Of a stretch of DNA of 58,919 nucleotides, positions 25,163 through 33,857 are shown one piece after another. Within the stretch, counting starts at the first letter, position 1, and each line of letters opens with the position of its first letter. The DNA is from JAXLWB01 sp046328715 (GTDB taxonomy: Bacteria; Chloroflexota; Anaerolineae; Caldilineales; Caldilineaceae), in NCBI GenBank assembly GCA_046328715.1, contig JAXLWB010000063.1, positions 1-58,919 of the forward strand, in the 5' to 3' direction. Under the pieces are notes generated by a model that ran no database searches, was not told the DNA's origin, and saw only the letters and a program-made list of their open reading frames with translations. The translations under genes were made by a program, and so were the position numbers.

Positions 25163-26026
25163 CTATTTACGTCCCGAAGACTGCCCTTCGACGGTAGGAA
25201 CCTCGCCCGTCTCCATCAGGTTTTTAAAGCGGCGAATATCATCCTTGACCTGTTGCGCCGTCACGCCGTTGAGCATTTGAGCAAAGGTTTCACCCACGAT
25301 GCCACCGGGCGGGCTGTAGGTAAGATCGACATAGACAACGGTTCCTCGTTCGCCCGTCGCAGGTTCGAACCTAACAGTGCCTACTTGATCGACAAGCGAA
25401 TTGGGCAGAGTGCGCCAGGAGATCCGTCTACCGGGATCATCCTCCGTGATTTCAGCATCCCACGAGACGGGAATGCCACCAGTGACCTTTGCCACCCAAT
25501 GCGAATGTTTCTCATCGGTCTGTGTTACCTCTTGCAAGTGCTTCATAAAGTTGGGCAGGTTCTCCAACTTGCGCCAGTAGTTGTATAGTTCATCTGCCGG
25601 TTTGTCGATGGTCACAGCCCGTTTGATCTCTATTGTGTTGCTGGGCATGGAACGTTGCTCTGGCAGGTAGTCGCGCGAACGCTGCCCATCGCCGTCTTGA
25701 TTGCTGCGCTGGTGATCATTGGTGTCGATGTTCAACGCATCATAGAAGGGCGAGCGGCTGCTCTGGCCATGAACGATCAGCGCAGCGCCGACAGCACCTG
25801 CAAAGAGGCTACTCATGCCTTGGCCCCGATTCAACAAAGCATAGAGAACCAAACCGCCGCCCAAAGCAACGGAAATCTGGCGCTCCATGGTGTCCACATT
25901 GGGCGATCGTCGTTGCATCTGTTGGCTGGGGTAGAGCTGTTGTTGCCGGTAATTGCCTTGGAAAGGGCGTCCTTGCTGCATATAGTTTTGTGGTGTGTAG
26001 TTTCGTGGGTAATTTTCTGTTAGCAT
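25163..26026 (-). CDS. SRPBCC-family protein (polyketide cyclase-like) with membrane helices
   Basis: A 287-residue protein. A Gln/Asn-rich N-terminus (about 1-45) precedes two hydrophobic segments (about 52-85, VALGGGLVLYALL and LFAGAVGAALIVHG), as in the YgaP-like DUF2892 domain. The C-terminal domain (about 128-275) is the helix-grip cyclase/dehydrase: IEIKRAVTIDKPADELYNYW, LPNFMKHL, ISWRTLPNSLVDQVGTVRF, and a long final helix. The ligand is not predictable. AAGGAA precedes the ATG. This composite is commonly found in stress-linked clusters beside ADH and glycosyltransferase genes. Confidence 0.85.
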   Translation of the reverse strand: MLTENYPRNYTPQNYMQQGRPFQGNYRQQQLYPSQQMQRRSPNVDTMERQISVALGGGLVLYALLNRGQGMSSLFAGAVGAALIVHGQSSRSPFYDALNIDTNDHQRSNQDGDGQRSRDYLPEQRSMPSNTIEIKRAVTIDKPADELYNYWRKLENLPNFMKHLQEVTQTDEKHSHWVAKVTGGIPVSWDAEITEDDPGRRISWRTLPNSLVDQVGTVRFEPATGERGTVVYVDLTYSPPGGIVGETFAQMLNGVTAQQVKDDIRRFKNLMETGEVPTVEGQSSGRK

Positions 26027-26040
26027 GATCGTTTCCTTTG

Positions 26041-26102
26041 GAAGAGGGGAAGAGTTGAAAAGTGGAAAAGTTGCAAAGTAGTGTTAATTGCAACTCTTCT
26101 CA
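26041..26102. repeat. AGTTGAAA/AGTGGAAA octamer repeat, partial palindrome
   Basis: Units AGTTGAAA, AGTGGAAA, AGTTGCAA from 26051, then an inverse arm TTGCAACTCTTCTC (about 26088-26102). It lies between the glycosyltransferase stop and the SRPBCC start. Confidence 0.65.
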
Positions 26103-27233
26103 TAAATTGTTACGGATAATCAACTGCCTCATCTGCTGTGCGATGTTGTCCCAGGTGTGGGTGGAGAGTAGTTGTTGCTCCTGTGTTCGACGTGCTGCGC
26201 GCTCTTCTTCAGAGCTTGCCAGCGCAACTGCGATGTGATCGCTAAACTCCTGCGCCGTGTTGCCGATACGGACATAGTCTCCGTAAAGCTCGACAATGTC
26301 ATGAATCGGGGTCGATACGACTGGTTTATGGGCGGCAAGGTACTCCAGTGTCTTGGTTGGACTGAGGTAGCGCGTTGCTTCATTCATGGCGAAGGGTACT
26401 AGTGCCACATCGAAGTGAGCGAGATAAGACGGCAGATCCTCGTAGCTCTTCATCCCCAAATAGTGCAGGTTTGGCGCTTGGGGTAAATCCTCCGCAGCAA
26501 TTTTGAGAACAGGACCCAGCATGACCAGATTCCATTCCGGATGGGTCGTGGCAAGATGCTGGAGCAGGGGCAGATCCATACGCTCATCGATGACGCCAAA
26601 GTAACCGAGAATCGGGGATGATAATTCGGCCATATCCTCAGGCCGCCCAAAACGCTCACGGTCGGCGCGTGCAAAGTGGTCGATCTCGACTCCACTCGGG
26701 AAGAGGTGAATATTCTCATGGTAAGGTTGGCGGGCACGATAGAGACTGGCCCCACCGGTAAAGATAAGATCGGCCTGTTCAAGCATCTCTCGTTCTGTCG
26801 CTTTGAGTTCCGCCGGTGCGCCCTTAAAAGCTGACAATTCATCCATCACGTCGTAGATCAACAGCCGTGGCTGGATCGCCTTGACAAAGGGAGCTGCCAT
26901 GGGTGTATAGAGCCAAAGATTGGCCTCCTGACAGCGTTTATGTCCAAGGTACTCGCACAATAGCTGCTCATAACAATGCTGGGTGCGTTCGTCGTTGTGC
27001 CCAATCCAGAAGTGTTCAGGACTTGGAACGTGTAAGCGCATCACAGTAACAGGTTGCGAACCCGGCGTGCGTCCTGGATAGGTTTCTAAATAAGGTTGTG
27101 TTATTTCGGTGTCGGTTACCGGTTCTTCGACAAACAAAATACAATAGTGCTGTGCCAACCGTGAGAGTAATTGCTGCGGTCGCTGCCAGACAAAGTCCCA
27201 GCGCAGATGACTGATGCATATAAGATCTTGCAT
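26100..27233 (-). CDS. Glycosyltransferase, family 1 / TuaH-like
   Basis: A 377-residue GT-B transferase. Near the start is HLRWDFVWQRPQQLLSRLAQ, then LLIYDVMDELSAFKGAP (about 145-161) and the donor-binding C-terminal domain with GYFGVIDERMDL and YLSPTKTLEYLAAHKPVVST. The combination of 'WDFVWQRPQ' and 'YDVMDELS' marks a distinct group often coded beside UDP-galactopyranose-mutase-like flavoproteins. The ATG at 27233 is chosen because GGAG is six bases upstream and the longer frame to 27368 would translate the 130-base repeat. Product unknown; probably extracellular glycan or glycolipid. Confidence 0.85.
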   Translation of the reverse strand: MQDLICISHLRWDFVWQRPQQLLSRLAQHYCILFVEEPVTDTEITQPYLETYPGRTPGSQPVTVMRLHVPSPEHFWIGHNDERTQHCYEQLLCEYLGHKRCQEANLWLYTPMAAPFVKAIQPRLLIYDVMDELSAFKGAPAELKATEREMLEQADLIFTGGASLYRARQPYHENIHLFPSGVEIDHFARADRERFGRPEDMAELSSPILGYFGVIDERMDLPLLQHLATTHPEWNLVMLGPVLKIAAEDLPQAPNLHYLGMKSYEDLPSYLAHFDVALVPFAMNEATRYLSPTKTLEYLAAHKPVVSTPIHDIVELYGDYVRIGNTAQEFSDHIAVALASSEEERAARRTQEQQLLSTHTWDNIAQQMRQLIIRNNL

Positions 27234-27263
27234 AGGAGTCTCCATGGTAGTTTGAACGACCAA

Positions 27264-27395
27264 ACCCCACCCTAGCCCTCCCCTGTTAAGGGAGGGAACC
27301 GTAAATCGACAGATTAAGTTTTCTCTTCTGTCCACCAAACAGGATCCGACCTGTGACAGTTCCCTCACCTATCAGGGGAGGGTTAGGGTGGGGTG
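27264..27395. repeat. About 130-base terminal-inverted repeat, CCACCCTAG type (copy 2)
   Basis: Begins CCCCACCCTAGCCCTCCCCT and ends with its inverse, GGGGAGGGTTAGGGTGGGG. Internal GACAGTTCCCTCACCTATCA matches the 14168-14295 copy closely, while the middle differs. Noncoding; ends next to the YetF-like stop. Confidence 0.82.
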
Positions 27396-27397
27396 GC

Positions 27398-27883
27398 TTA
27401 GTTAATTTCTTTCTCCACTCGTTGCGCTGGATTCCCTTGCTCGTCATCTTCTGGAACAAACGAGAGTCTGCCATCGCTTTCCATGACTGCCCACTTAATT
27501 TGTGAAATATCGTAAAATCCAGCCTGACGCATTTCTGCATAAAGCTCTTCTGGACTCACCTGTTCCTGGTTCATATTATCGACTATGTATTTGCCGTGTT
27601 GAATCAAAACGGAGGGCGTGCCTTCGACCAGGTTTTCAATCCGCTTGACTTTGTGCATCAGCAAAGAGTTAATAAAAACAAGTGATAAGATCGTCGTGAC
27701 ACCGATAATGGCATTGGTCAGTGAATAATCCTGCCCTGCTAAAGACTGTGAGACCATCTCGGGAATGAGGAGCAAGGTGATCAGATCTACCGGGGAAAGC
27801 TGGCTGAATTCACGCTTCCCCACGATGCGCAAGCCGATCAAGATGGTTAGATAAAGAACTGTAACTCGAAAGACTGTTGCCAT
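27398..27883 (-). CDS. DUF421 (YetF-like) membrane protein
   Basis: A 161-residue protein: hydrophobic N-terminal part of three helices (VTVLYLTILIGLRIVGKREF and SLTNAIIGVTTILSLVFIN), then the cytoplasmic DUF421 domain with VEGTPSVLIQHGKY and the C-terminal AEMRQAGFYDISQIKWAVME. The RxxGKREFSQLSPVDLITLLL motif is typical. YetF proteins influence membrane or germination physiology in Bacillus; molecular role unknown. Its start is 13 bases below the stop of the preceding gene, indicating an operon. Confidence 0.92.
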   Translation of the reverse strand: MATVFRVTVLYLTILIGLRIVGKREFSQLSPVDLITLLLIPEMVSQSLAGQDYSLTNAIIGVTTILSLVFINSLLMHKVKRIENLVEGTPSVLIQHGKYIVDNMNQEQVSPEELYAEMRQAGFYDISQIKWAVMESDGRLSFVPEDDEQGNPAQRVEKEIN

Positions 27884-27896
27884 TGCTACCCTTCGG

Positions 27897-28418
27897 TTAT
27901 GGAAAGACCCATGTCACAAGGTTCAGATTGATAGACTTGCTGCCTACGATAGAAATCATGATCTCTCCTGCATGACGCCACGCTTTGTCAGCTTGCAAGT
28001 CCACGTTCACGGCCTGTGTTTGCTGCGCTGCGAGATCGTGCAACTCGACTACATAGTAGCCATCCTCGACTGCGCCCACACGGGGTGTGAAGTCAACATT
28101 GTCGAATTGGTCAATGTAATCTTTGGCAAAAAGGACCTCCACGGTCGAGATCGGCTGTGGCGAGAGATTGTGGACCGTTACCTCCATCGAATCGTACATT
28201 TGGTAGCGAAAGCGGTTGGGATAGGTGACCTCTACAGAGAGAGTTTTATTGTTGGCTTGCAATGTCTCAAACGATTCACCAAACACACCGAACAGGGCGA
28301 GAAACGGAATCAACAGCAGCACGGGAATGCCGATCCACTGCACAGGACGAAGTTGGATCTGCCTGGGAAACGGGGGAGGTGCAGGTGGTTGTGAAACATT
28401 CTGGACTTTTCGGGCCAC
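27897..28418 (-). CDS. Single-pass membrane protein with exported beta domain, unknown
   Basis: A 173-residue protein, GTG start. A Pro-rich cytoplasmic N-terminus (QPPAPPPFPRQI) is followed by one transmembrane helix (about 26-46) and an extracytoplasmic domain of alternating strands (LSVEVTYPNRFRYQMYDSMEV, PISTVEVLFAKDYID), suggesting an immunoglobulin-like fold. No family recognised. It forms a tight pair with the YetF-like gene (13-base spacing), so the two may interact at the membrane. Confidence 0.65.
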   Translation of the reverse strand: MARKVQNVSQPPAPPPFPRQIQLRPVQWIGIPVLLLIPFLALFGVFGESFETLQANNKTLSVEVTYPNRFRYQMYDSMEVTVHNLSPQPISTVEVLFAKDYIDQFDNVDFTPRVGAVEDGYYVVELHDLAAQQTQAVNVDLQADKAWRHAGEIMISIVGSKSINLNLVTWVFP

Positions 28419-28444
28419 AGTTCGTTGTTTTTCCTTTAATTCTA

Positions 28445-28544
28445 GGGAGAAGTTGAAGAGTGGAAGAGTGGAAAAGTTGAAAAGTGAAAGACCTACGTTT
28501 CAACTCTGCCACTTTTCAACTTTTCAACTTTTCAACTTTCCCCT
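28445..28544. repeat. Long palindrome of AGTTGAAA/TTTTCAAC octamers
   Basis: Left arm reads AGTTGAAG, AGTGGAAG, AGTGGAAA, AGTTGAAA; right arm reads TTTTCAAC three times and ACTTTCCCC. The arms pair over about 45 bases. Lies between the flavoprotein stop and the membrane-protein start. Confidence 0.85.
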
Positions 28545-28549
28545 TTTCC

Positions 28550-29974
28550 TCACTTACTCCGACTGCCAACGACTCGCTTTTGTTCGCCGTTGCTTCCATT
28601 GGGCAGCAAGGTATCGAGCTTGCCGCTCTTGTGCTGTTGAGGGATCGTGAGCGGGACGATCTTGTTGGTTTCTTCCATGCGCTTAAAGCTTGCTCCGGCA
28701 TAGAAACCATCACGCACCGAGTCGGCAATGCCTTGGAAGATCCAACGACCATAGCGCCCGATCTGATAGATGCCCTGCGCTTCGAGATTCTGCAACGCCT
28801 GCTCCTTCCAGCGCGAACCAGGATAGGACCAAGTGTAGGCGACATCGATCCAGGTGGGATCGACTACTTCCGCTTCTTTGATGTAGCCCCATGACTGAAG
28901 CTCTTTGACCACGTTGTTGGAGTATTCCGTCACTTCGGTATCGCTCGGTTTGTCACCATCCTGATAAGCTCGCTCGATGTAGATGCTAACCCGATTGTTG
29001 TCACGACGAGCCGACTTGGGCAGAAAGGAGGTATCGACATTACTGTAGAAGCCGACCCGATGGAAGCCCGACTTGGCGTCCGGGTTGTAGAGCCAATGCT
29101 CCTTTGGGCAACGCTCGCCACGCGTGGCTCCAATGTTCAGCACCAGCACCGACGTGTGCGGATCAGCTACCGCATCGACCTTGAGGTCAGCCATCTGCAT
29201 CATCTTGTTCAATGGCAAGGTAGAGAGCAGCGTCTCGTAGCCGGTGAAGCTGCCATCGGCAAAGTAGATCTCCTTGCTCTGGGTGTCGATCTTCACGGCC
29301 TGCTTGCCGTAACGAATGTCACAGAGGCTGGACATGCGTTGCGCCAACATGTTGAGCCCTTCGATCGGATAAATAAAGTTGACGTTGTAGCCAACCGAAG
29401 GCGCTTCTTCAAAGGCACCTTGGATCACATGAGTGAGGCTCACAGGCGACTTGTAAGCATCCTGCGGCGCAATCGTTTTGTAGAGACCCGCCGTATAAAG
29501 ATCGTGAAAGGGGAAGAAGAAGAGGCGGCAGAGGGTCGGGCCGAAATACTCCCTCATCCATTCTTCCATCGTATGAAATTTGCCCGGCTCTTTGACGAGT
29601 TCTTTGAGTGCCTGGCGTACAACATCGGTACCGAGGTAGCGTAGATGATTTTGTAAAGGATAGGGCACGTAGAGATCTTGTTCGCCAAAGTAGACAGCAG
29701 AACTGCGGGCATACGATTTGACGGGCGCAACTGTGCGGATGAATTGAAGCACGGTCGGGTCGCCGCCAAAGATCCAATGGCCGCCGCCAATCTCAAAGCG
29801 GTAGGCTTCTTCATCCAGCGGGGGGCGCGGCAACCGTTCTTGTTCTCCAGGCCGTACATAGTACGAGCTACAAATTCCACCTGGTTCTGCGGCCGCTTCC
29901 AAAACCGGCAGCCCAGAACTGAGTCCCGCCGATAATCCTGTTACACCACCACCTAAAATATAGTTACTGTTCAT
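28550..29974 (-). CDS. FAD-dependent amine-oxidase / UDP-galactopyranose-mutase-like protein
   Basis: A 474-residue flavoprotein. N-terminal dinucleotide motif NYILGGGVTGLSAG followed by acidic E and PGGICSSYY, then GGGHWIFGGDP and VPYPLQNHLR, reminiscent of the flavin-binding and substrate regions of UGM/protoporphyrinogen-oxidase relatives. The C-terminus has RYGRWIFQGIADSVRDGFYAG, the second FAD contact. AAGGA is eight bases before the ATG at 29974; a longer frame adds 50 unlike residues. The neighbouring glycosyltransferases and sugar dehydrogenases favour a nucleotide-sugar or glycan role over heme synthesis, but this is inference. Confidence 0.82.
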   Translation of the reverse strand: MNSNYILGGGVTGLSAGLSSGLPVLEAAAEPGGICSSYYVRPGEQERLPRPPLDEEAYRFEIGGGHWIFGGDPTVLQFIRTVAPVKSYARSSAVYFGEQDLYVPYPLQNHLRYLGTDVVRQALKELVKEPGKFHTMEEWMREYFGPTLCRLFFFPFHDLYTAGLYKTIAPQDAYKSPVSLTHVIQGAFEEAPSVGYNVNFIYPIEGLNMLAQRMSSLCDIRYGKQAVKIDTQSKEIYFADGSFTGYETLLSTLPLNKMMQMADLKVDAVADPHTSVLVLNIGATRGERCPKEHWLYNPDAKSGFHRVGFYSNVDTSFLPKSARRDNNRVSIYIERAYQDGDKPSDTEVTEYSNNVVKELQSWGYIKEAEVVDPTWIDVAYTWSYPGSRWKEQALQNLEAQGIYQIGRYGRWIFQGIADSVRDGFYAGASFKRMEETNKIVPLTIPQQHKSGKLDTLLPNGSNGEQKRVVGSRSK

Positions 29975-30178
29975 TGTTTTCTTCCTTCGCAGAATGGTAT
30001 TATCAGGCTGCAACGAAACTTGACCGGCACTCACGCTCAGAATGGGTTGGTAATTTAAGTAGTAGTCGTAGTCGCTGCTTCTCGCTGCGAACTGTGGGTC
30101 CACGCAACTTTTGGGCGGCTGCAAGCACGCACCTACGCTTTACTGGCTTTGTTCTCCAAGTTTCACTAGCCTCAAAAT

Positions 30179-31411
30179 TCATGATCCAACTTGCTCGACA
30201 TTGCTCCTGCTCTTGTCGGACGGGTAACGAGTAAAGAGTTGCTTCCTAACCTGATGAGGCCATAAGCTGACCTGATTCGGTGGAATTTGCTGGGAGCATG
30301 GTTCGTCTAGTAATTCATCAAAAAGTCTTTCCCACCGTGGCACCACAACTTTTGTGCTATATTCACGCTCCACTTTGCAGCGCAGTTCGCAACCGAGCCG
30401 CTGACGCAACTCTGGTTCGCCAATCAAACGCAGAAGTGCTTCGGCTACCTGGTCGGGTGATCGGTGCGGGACAAAGAGTCCACTGATGCCGTCGATAATC
30501 TGTTCGGCAGTGCCGTTGTCGCAAGTCGCCACCACGGGCAACCCGGCTGCGCCCGCTTCGGCAATCACATGGGGCATTCCTTCACCCTGGGAAAGCCAGA
30601 CGAAGATGTCCAACCCGCTGAGCAGACGAGGCACATCGTGGCGGTCACCTAGAAAGGAGATCGCTCGTTCCAACCCCAACTCACAGGCGAGTGACTTCAG
30701 TTCATCGGCATACTCAGGCATAAAGGCATCTGGCCCGCCAATCACGAGAAAGTGTGTCTGCGGCTGTGCTGCGTGGGTGATCGCTGCGGCACGAATGAAA
30801 TCTTCGACACGCTTCTTGCGATCCAGTCGTCCCACCCAGCCGATGACAACGGTGTCGTCACCTACTGGCCATTCTCGTCGTACTGTTTTACGTTGGCTGG
30901 GTTCAAAGGCTTGTAGATCGACCATCGAGGGAATCTCAAGCGAATGATGGGGGCGATCAGGCATACGGCTGGCAGCCGCAGCACAGATCGATCGACAAAC
31001 CCCAACGTAGCGTGTGGTAAAGTGTTTTGGCCCGCGCAGTGCCTCTTCGACCAGTCCGCCATGTTCGATCAAGGGCGGGCGCTCGACTAGGCGTTCCAAA
31101 GCTGGATAGATGTCTGGTACTGCCTGAGAGGCTACAACAATGTCATAGCGAGGAATCTTTTGCGCCAAGTAGTTAATCGTATCTTCAAACGACAACTGAT
31201 AGGGGATTTTATCGACTGATACTCCTAATGCCTCTAGTTGCTGATGCGTCTGTTCGGGCATATTGTGCTTGCGAAAACAACCTACTACATCAATTTGGTA
31301 ACGGTTTGGATCTAGATTTTGTGCCAACAAGCGTACTTCCGTTTCCTCACCACCAACGACCAACCAGGAGAAGACGAAGAGCACGCGGCGTGGCGACCTC
31401 TGTTTAGGCAT
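30179..31411 (-). CDS. Glycosyltransferase family 4
   Basis: A 410-residue GT-B retaining glycosyltransferase. N-terminal Rossmann start RRVLFVFSWLVVGGEETEVRL; C-terminal nucleotide-sugar domain with VVIGWVGRLDRKKRVEDFI (about 220-238), FLGDRHDVPRLLSGLDIFVW and the ExxxxxxxE motif as EGMPHVIAEAGAAGLPVV (about 294-311). The ATG at 31411 overlaps the end of the upstream dehydrogenase by eight bases with GAGG six bases before it, so translation is coupled. The last 40 residues are divergent. Donor and acceptor unknown. Confidence 0.9.
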   Translation of the reverse strand: MPKQRSPRRVLFVFSWLVVGGEETEVRLLAQNLDPNRYQIDVVGCFRKHNMPEQTHQQLEALGVSVDKIPYQLSFEDTINYLAQKIPRYDIVVASQAVPDIYPALERLVERPPLIEHGGLVEEALRGPKHFTTRYVGVCRSICAAAASRMPDRPHHSLEIPSMVDLQAFEPSQRKTVRREWPVGDDTVVIGWVGRLDRKKRVEDFIRAAAITHAAQPQTHFLVIGGPDAFMPEYADELKSLACELGLERAISFLGDRHDVPRLLSGLDIFVWLSQGEGMPHVIAEAGAAGLPVVATCDNGTAEQIIDGISGLFVPHRSPDQVAEALLRLIGEPELRQRLGCELRCKVEREYSTKVVVPRWERLFDELLDEPCSQQIPPNQVSLWPHQVRKQLFTRYPSDKSRSNVEQVGS

Positions 31412-32621
31412 GTACAACCTCACGGACTGCTGGAGTAACAATGGGATGAATCGGCGGGGAATTGGCAAGAAATTTCTCGACCTGCGCTGTAGCTTCAGTC
31501 CCAGACCGAGTATCAGGCTTAATCTGGAGCACGGCTTGGATCACATTCGGGTGGTAAGATGTTGCCAGTTCGGCCATAAAGGCTGGACCTTCCGCAAAGG
31601 GCACAAGATCGGTAATCAGATGTTCGCGAATGGCCGGACCGTAGATACGCAAGAGTTTGATTGTCTCCAGCGCCAGCCGTTGGCGATTCCAAGTGGTTGC
31701 AAGGCCACGGGGCACCCGACCAATCTGCGCACAACGGATGGTCAATCCATTGTGATGAAATTCCTCGCCCAGGTGTACGTTCTTCGCCCCCTCTTGATAG
31801 AAGGCCATATCGATCACCGTGCCTTGTGGACGCAGACATTGCAGCGCCATCTGTAGGCTGTCGGTTTCAGCTCGGCATTGGAAGACGAGATCGGCACCTC
31901 GATCATTCGGTCCGTGATGCCATTGTTCTTTGCAGTAGCGCCACGGCTCCATCTCAGTTTCGTTGATGATGGTGAAACCGAGTGCCTGCGCCGCATCCAG
32001 GCGGGATGTGGTGCGATTGGCGATGATGACATTGGCTGCACCACAATAGCGAGCGAAGAGCGCAGTCAATTGACCCACAACCCCTGCGCCGATGACCAGT
32101 ACGTTGCGCCCGCGCACGCCATCACCAAGTTGACGCACATCCGCCCCAACTGCTTCGGCATCGGCGTGGAGGATGCCATTGGCGCAGATTGGTCCCATCT
32201 GCGCCACGTAGATGCCAAGAATGGGATCGATGTCGGTCGGGAGAGGCATGTAGAATTCATAAAGGGGATTCGCTGTGTGGCCTGTCTTGTGACCATAGGC
32301 CATTGCCACGATCTCGCCTTCATGAACGTAGCGGGTGCGGCTTTCGGTCACTTGTCCTACTTCCATATAGCCCATAAAGGGCACAGGATAGTGGGCGCTC
32401 GGTTCGCCTGCACGAAAGAGTCCAAATTCTTCATCCCAGCGAGAATGCAGGTAGGGGTTGGTACCGTGATAGAAGGTCAATTCGGTGCCAGCGGAAATGC
32501 CACTATAGAGTGTATCAATCCGAAAGTGATTGTCGGGAGGCGGCCCCTCTTCATATTGAAAGAAATAAGCTTTGTTAAGTTCTTCAACGCCTAACGATTG
32601 AATCATTCTTGTGTCAGTCAT
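31404..32621 (-). CDS. Medium-chain (MDR) sugar-alcohol-type dehydrogenase
   Basis: A 405-residue zinc-ADH-fold protein: N-terminal GroES-like domain with YSGISAGTELTFYHG, VPFMGYMEVGQV, then Rossmann VLVIGAGVVGQLTALFARYCG (about 173-193) and the C-terminal ITDLVPFAEGPAFM. The catalytic Cys and the four-Cys structural zinc lobe of classical ADHs are absent (ISAGTEL in place of CGSD), as in the BchC / threonine-dehydrogenase-like zinc-poor group, so the mechanism may differ. GAGAGG lies before the ATG. Precedes, and overlaps, the GT4 gene. Confidence 0.85.
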   Translation of the reverse strand: MTDTRMIQSLGVEELNKAYFFQYEEGPPPDNHFRIDTLYSGISAGTELTFYHGTNPYLHSRWDEEFGLFRAGEPSAHYPVPFMGYMEVGQVTESRTRYVHEGEIVAMAYGHKTGHTANPLYEFYMPLPTDIDPILGIYVAQMGPICANGILHADAEAVGADVRQLGDGVRGRNVLVIGAGVVGQLTALFARYCGAANVIIANRTTSRLDAAQALGFTIINETEMEPWRYCKEQWHHGPNDRGADLVFQCRAETDSLQMALQCLRPQGTVIDMAFYQEGAKNVHLGEEFHHNGLTIRCAQIGRVPRGLATTWNRQRLALETIKLLRIYGPAIREHLITDLVPFAEGPAFMAELATSYHPNVIQAVLQIKPDTRSGTEATAQVEKFLANSPPIHPIVTPAVREVVHA

Positions 32622-32732
32622 GAAGCCTCTCTTCGATTCTGTTTATAAATCAATTGGTTCCCCTTCTCGCTGTCTGCCGTTCTGAGCAAGGCCTGTTTGT
32701 AGAGTCTGCCCTCTCAAGAAACCCGATCAGAG

Positions 32733-32834
32733 TAACTTGCCATTCTGAGGATCGGCTGTTTGCGACGAAGAATCTTGGGTGGTCTGACCACGCAGGATTC
32801 TTCGCTCAAAAAAGCCTTCGCTCAGAATGACAAG
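32733..32834. repeat. Palindrome of the GTCATTCTGAG...AAGAATCTT type, with a degenerate half-copy
   Basis: Starts ACTTGCCATTCTGAG, contains GAAGAATCTTGGGTGG and its inverse CAGGATTCTTCG, ends CTCAGAATGACAAGT. A decayed fragment (TGCCGTTCTGAGCAAGGC) lies at about 32675. Sits immediately after the Gfo/Idh stop. Confidence 0.8.
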
Positions 32835-32839
32835 TTGCT

Positions 32840-33817
32840 CTACTGCTTTGCATCAGCCAGGTCCACGACACGCCCCTCGTGGGCGGATCGTGTAGCAGCA
32901 TAGGTAAGTTCAAAGGTCTTCAGTGCTTCGGCATAAGGGGCACGAATGTGGTCCGGCTTTCCTTGCACCGCATCGATAAAGGCACGGTCCTCGCGTGCGA
33001 ATGGATCACCCTCGGCCCGTCGAATCGGTCGCCCTTGTCCTACGTCGATCATAATTTCAAACTCGCTCAGCTCAATGGCGAGCATATCGCAAAAGAGATG
33101 GAGCGCAATGCGGTGAGGCCAGTTGAGCAGACAGGTAGAGGCCATGTTGCCCAGCGCGCCAGAAGCAAAATGCAACGTCGCCAGCGAAACATCAAAGACA
33201 TTTAAGTCGGGAAAACGGGGCCGTTCCAGGTGTGCCCCTGCGGCATAGACTCGGTCTACTTCACCCACTAGAAGCCGTGCCAGGTCAAAGATGTGCGTGG
33301 TCTGCTCGATCATTTGACCGCCCGATTGCTCTTCACGCCCCCACCACGCCGGCGGTGGCGTAAAGTCCAGCCAATAGCCCAGGACCAATCGGGCGGGATT
33401 TTTGCTGAGAAGTTCCTGGGCTGCCTCCGTTGTGTCGAGATAACGCCAGTGATAGCCCACGGCGGTCACCAGCTTTTGCTTAGCCACGCCGTCGGCGATG
33501 GCTTGTACGGTGGCTCGCTCGATCCCCAATGGCTTTTCCACGAAAAAAGGTAGGTTGCGTTGCAGTGCAGCCTGTTCCAAGGGGCCATGAGCAAAGGGAG
33601 GCACACAGATGTAGAGTGCATCCAACTGTTCCCGATCGAGCATCTCTTCGTAATTGCCGTAAGCATGTGCCTGACCTCTCGCTGCCTGCTCCTGCGCTCG
33701 CTGCTGCACTGGATCGGCGATGGCGATCAGCTCCACATCTTCGAATTGGAGCAGATTGCCAATATGATGGCTGGCGATACCACCAGCCCCAATAAAACCA
33801 ACCCGTACCTGATCCAT
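32840..33817 (-). CDS. Gfo/Idh/MocA-family oxidoreductase
   Basis: A 325-residue sugar dehydrogenase: Rossmann RVGFIGAGGIASHHIGNLL, family motif EKPLGIERATVQA (about 94-106), then GYHWRYLDTTEAAQELL and EQTTHIFDLARLLVGEVD with the catalytic His. Length is standard. AAGGAG lies before the ATG at 33817, and the upstream GH-GT fusion ends 41 bases away. It is likely to oxidise or epimerise a sugar or sugar nucleotide for the same pathway. Confidence 0.92.
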   Translation of the reverse strand: MDQVRVGFIGAGGIASHHIGNLLQFEDVELIAIADPVQQRAQEQAARGQAHAYGNYEEMLDREQLDALYICVPPFAHGPLEQAALQRNLPFFVEKPLGIERATVQAIADGVAKQKLVTAVGYHWRYLDTTEAAQELLSKNPARLVLGYWLDFTPPPAWWGREEQSGGQMIEQTTHIFDLARLLVGEVDRVYAAGAHLERPRFPDLNVFDVSLATLHFASGALGNMASTCLLNWPHRIALHLFCDMLAIELSEFEIMIDVGQGRPIRRAEGDPFAREDRAFIDAVQGKPDHIRAPYAEALKTFELTYAATRSAHEGRVVDLADAKQ

Positions 33818-33857
33818 CTAGTTCTCCTTCGCTGAATGCAAGATGCAAATGCGCAAC

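Noticed and set aside
28445..28544. CRISPR-like array
   Set aside because: Units are 8 bases without spacers and form one palindrome; no cas genes nearby.
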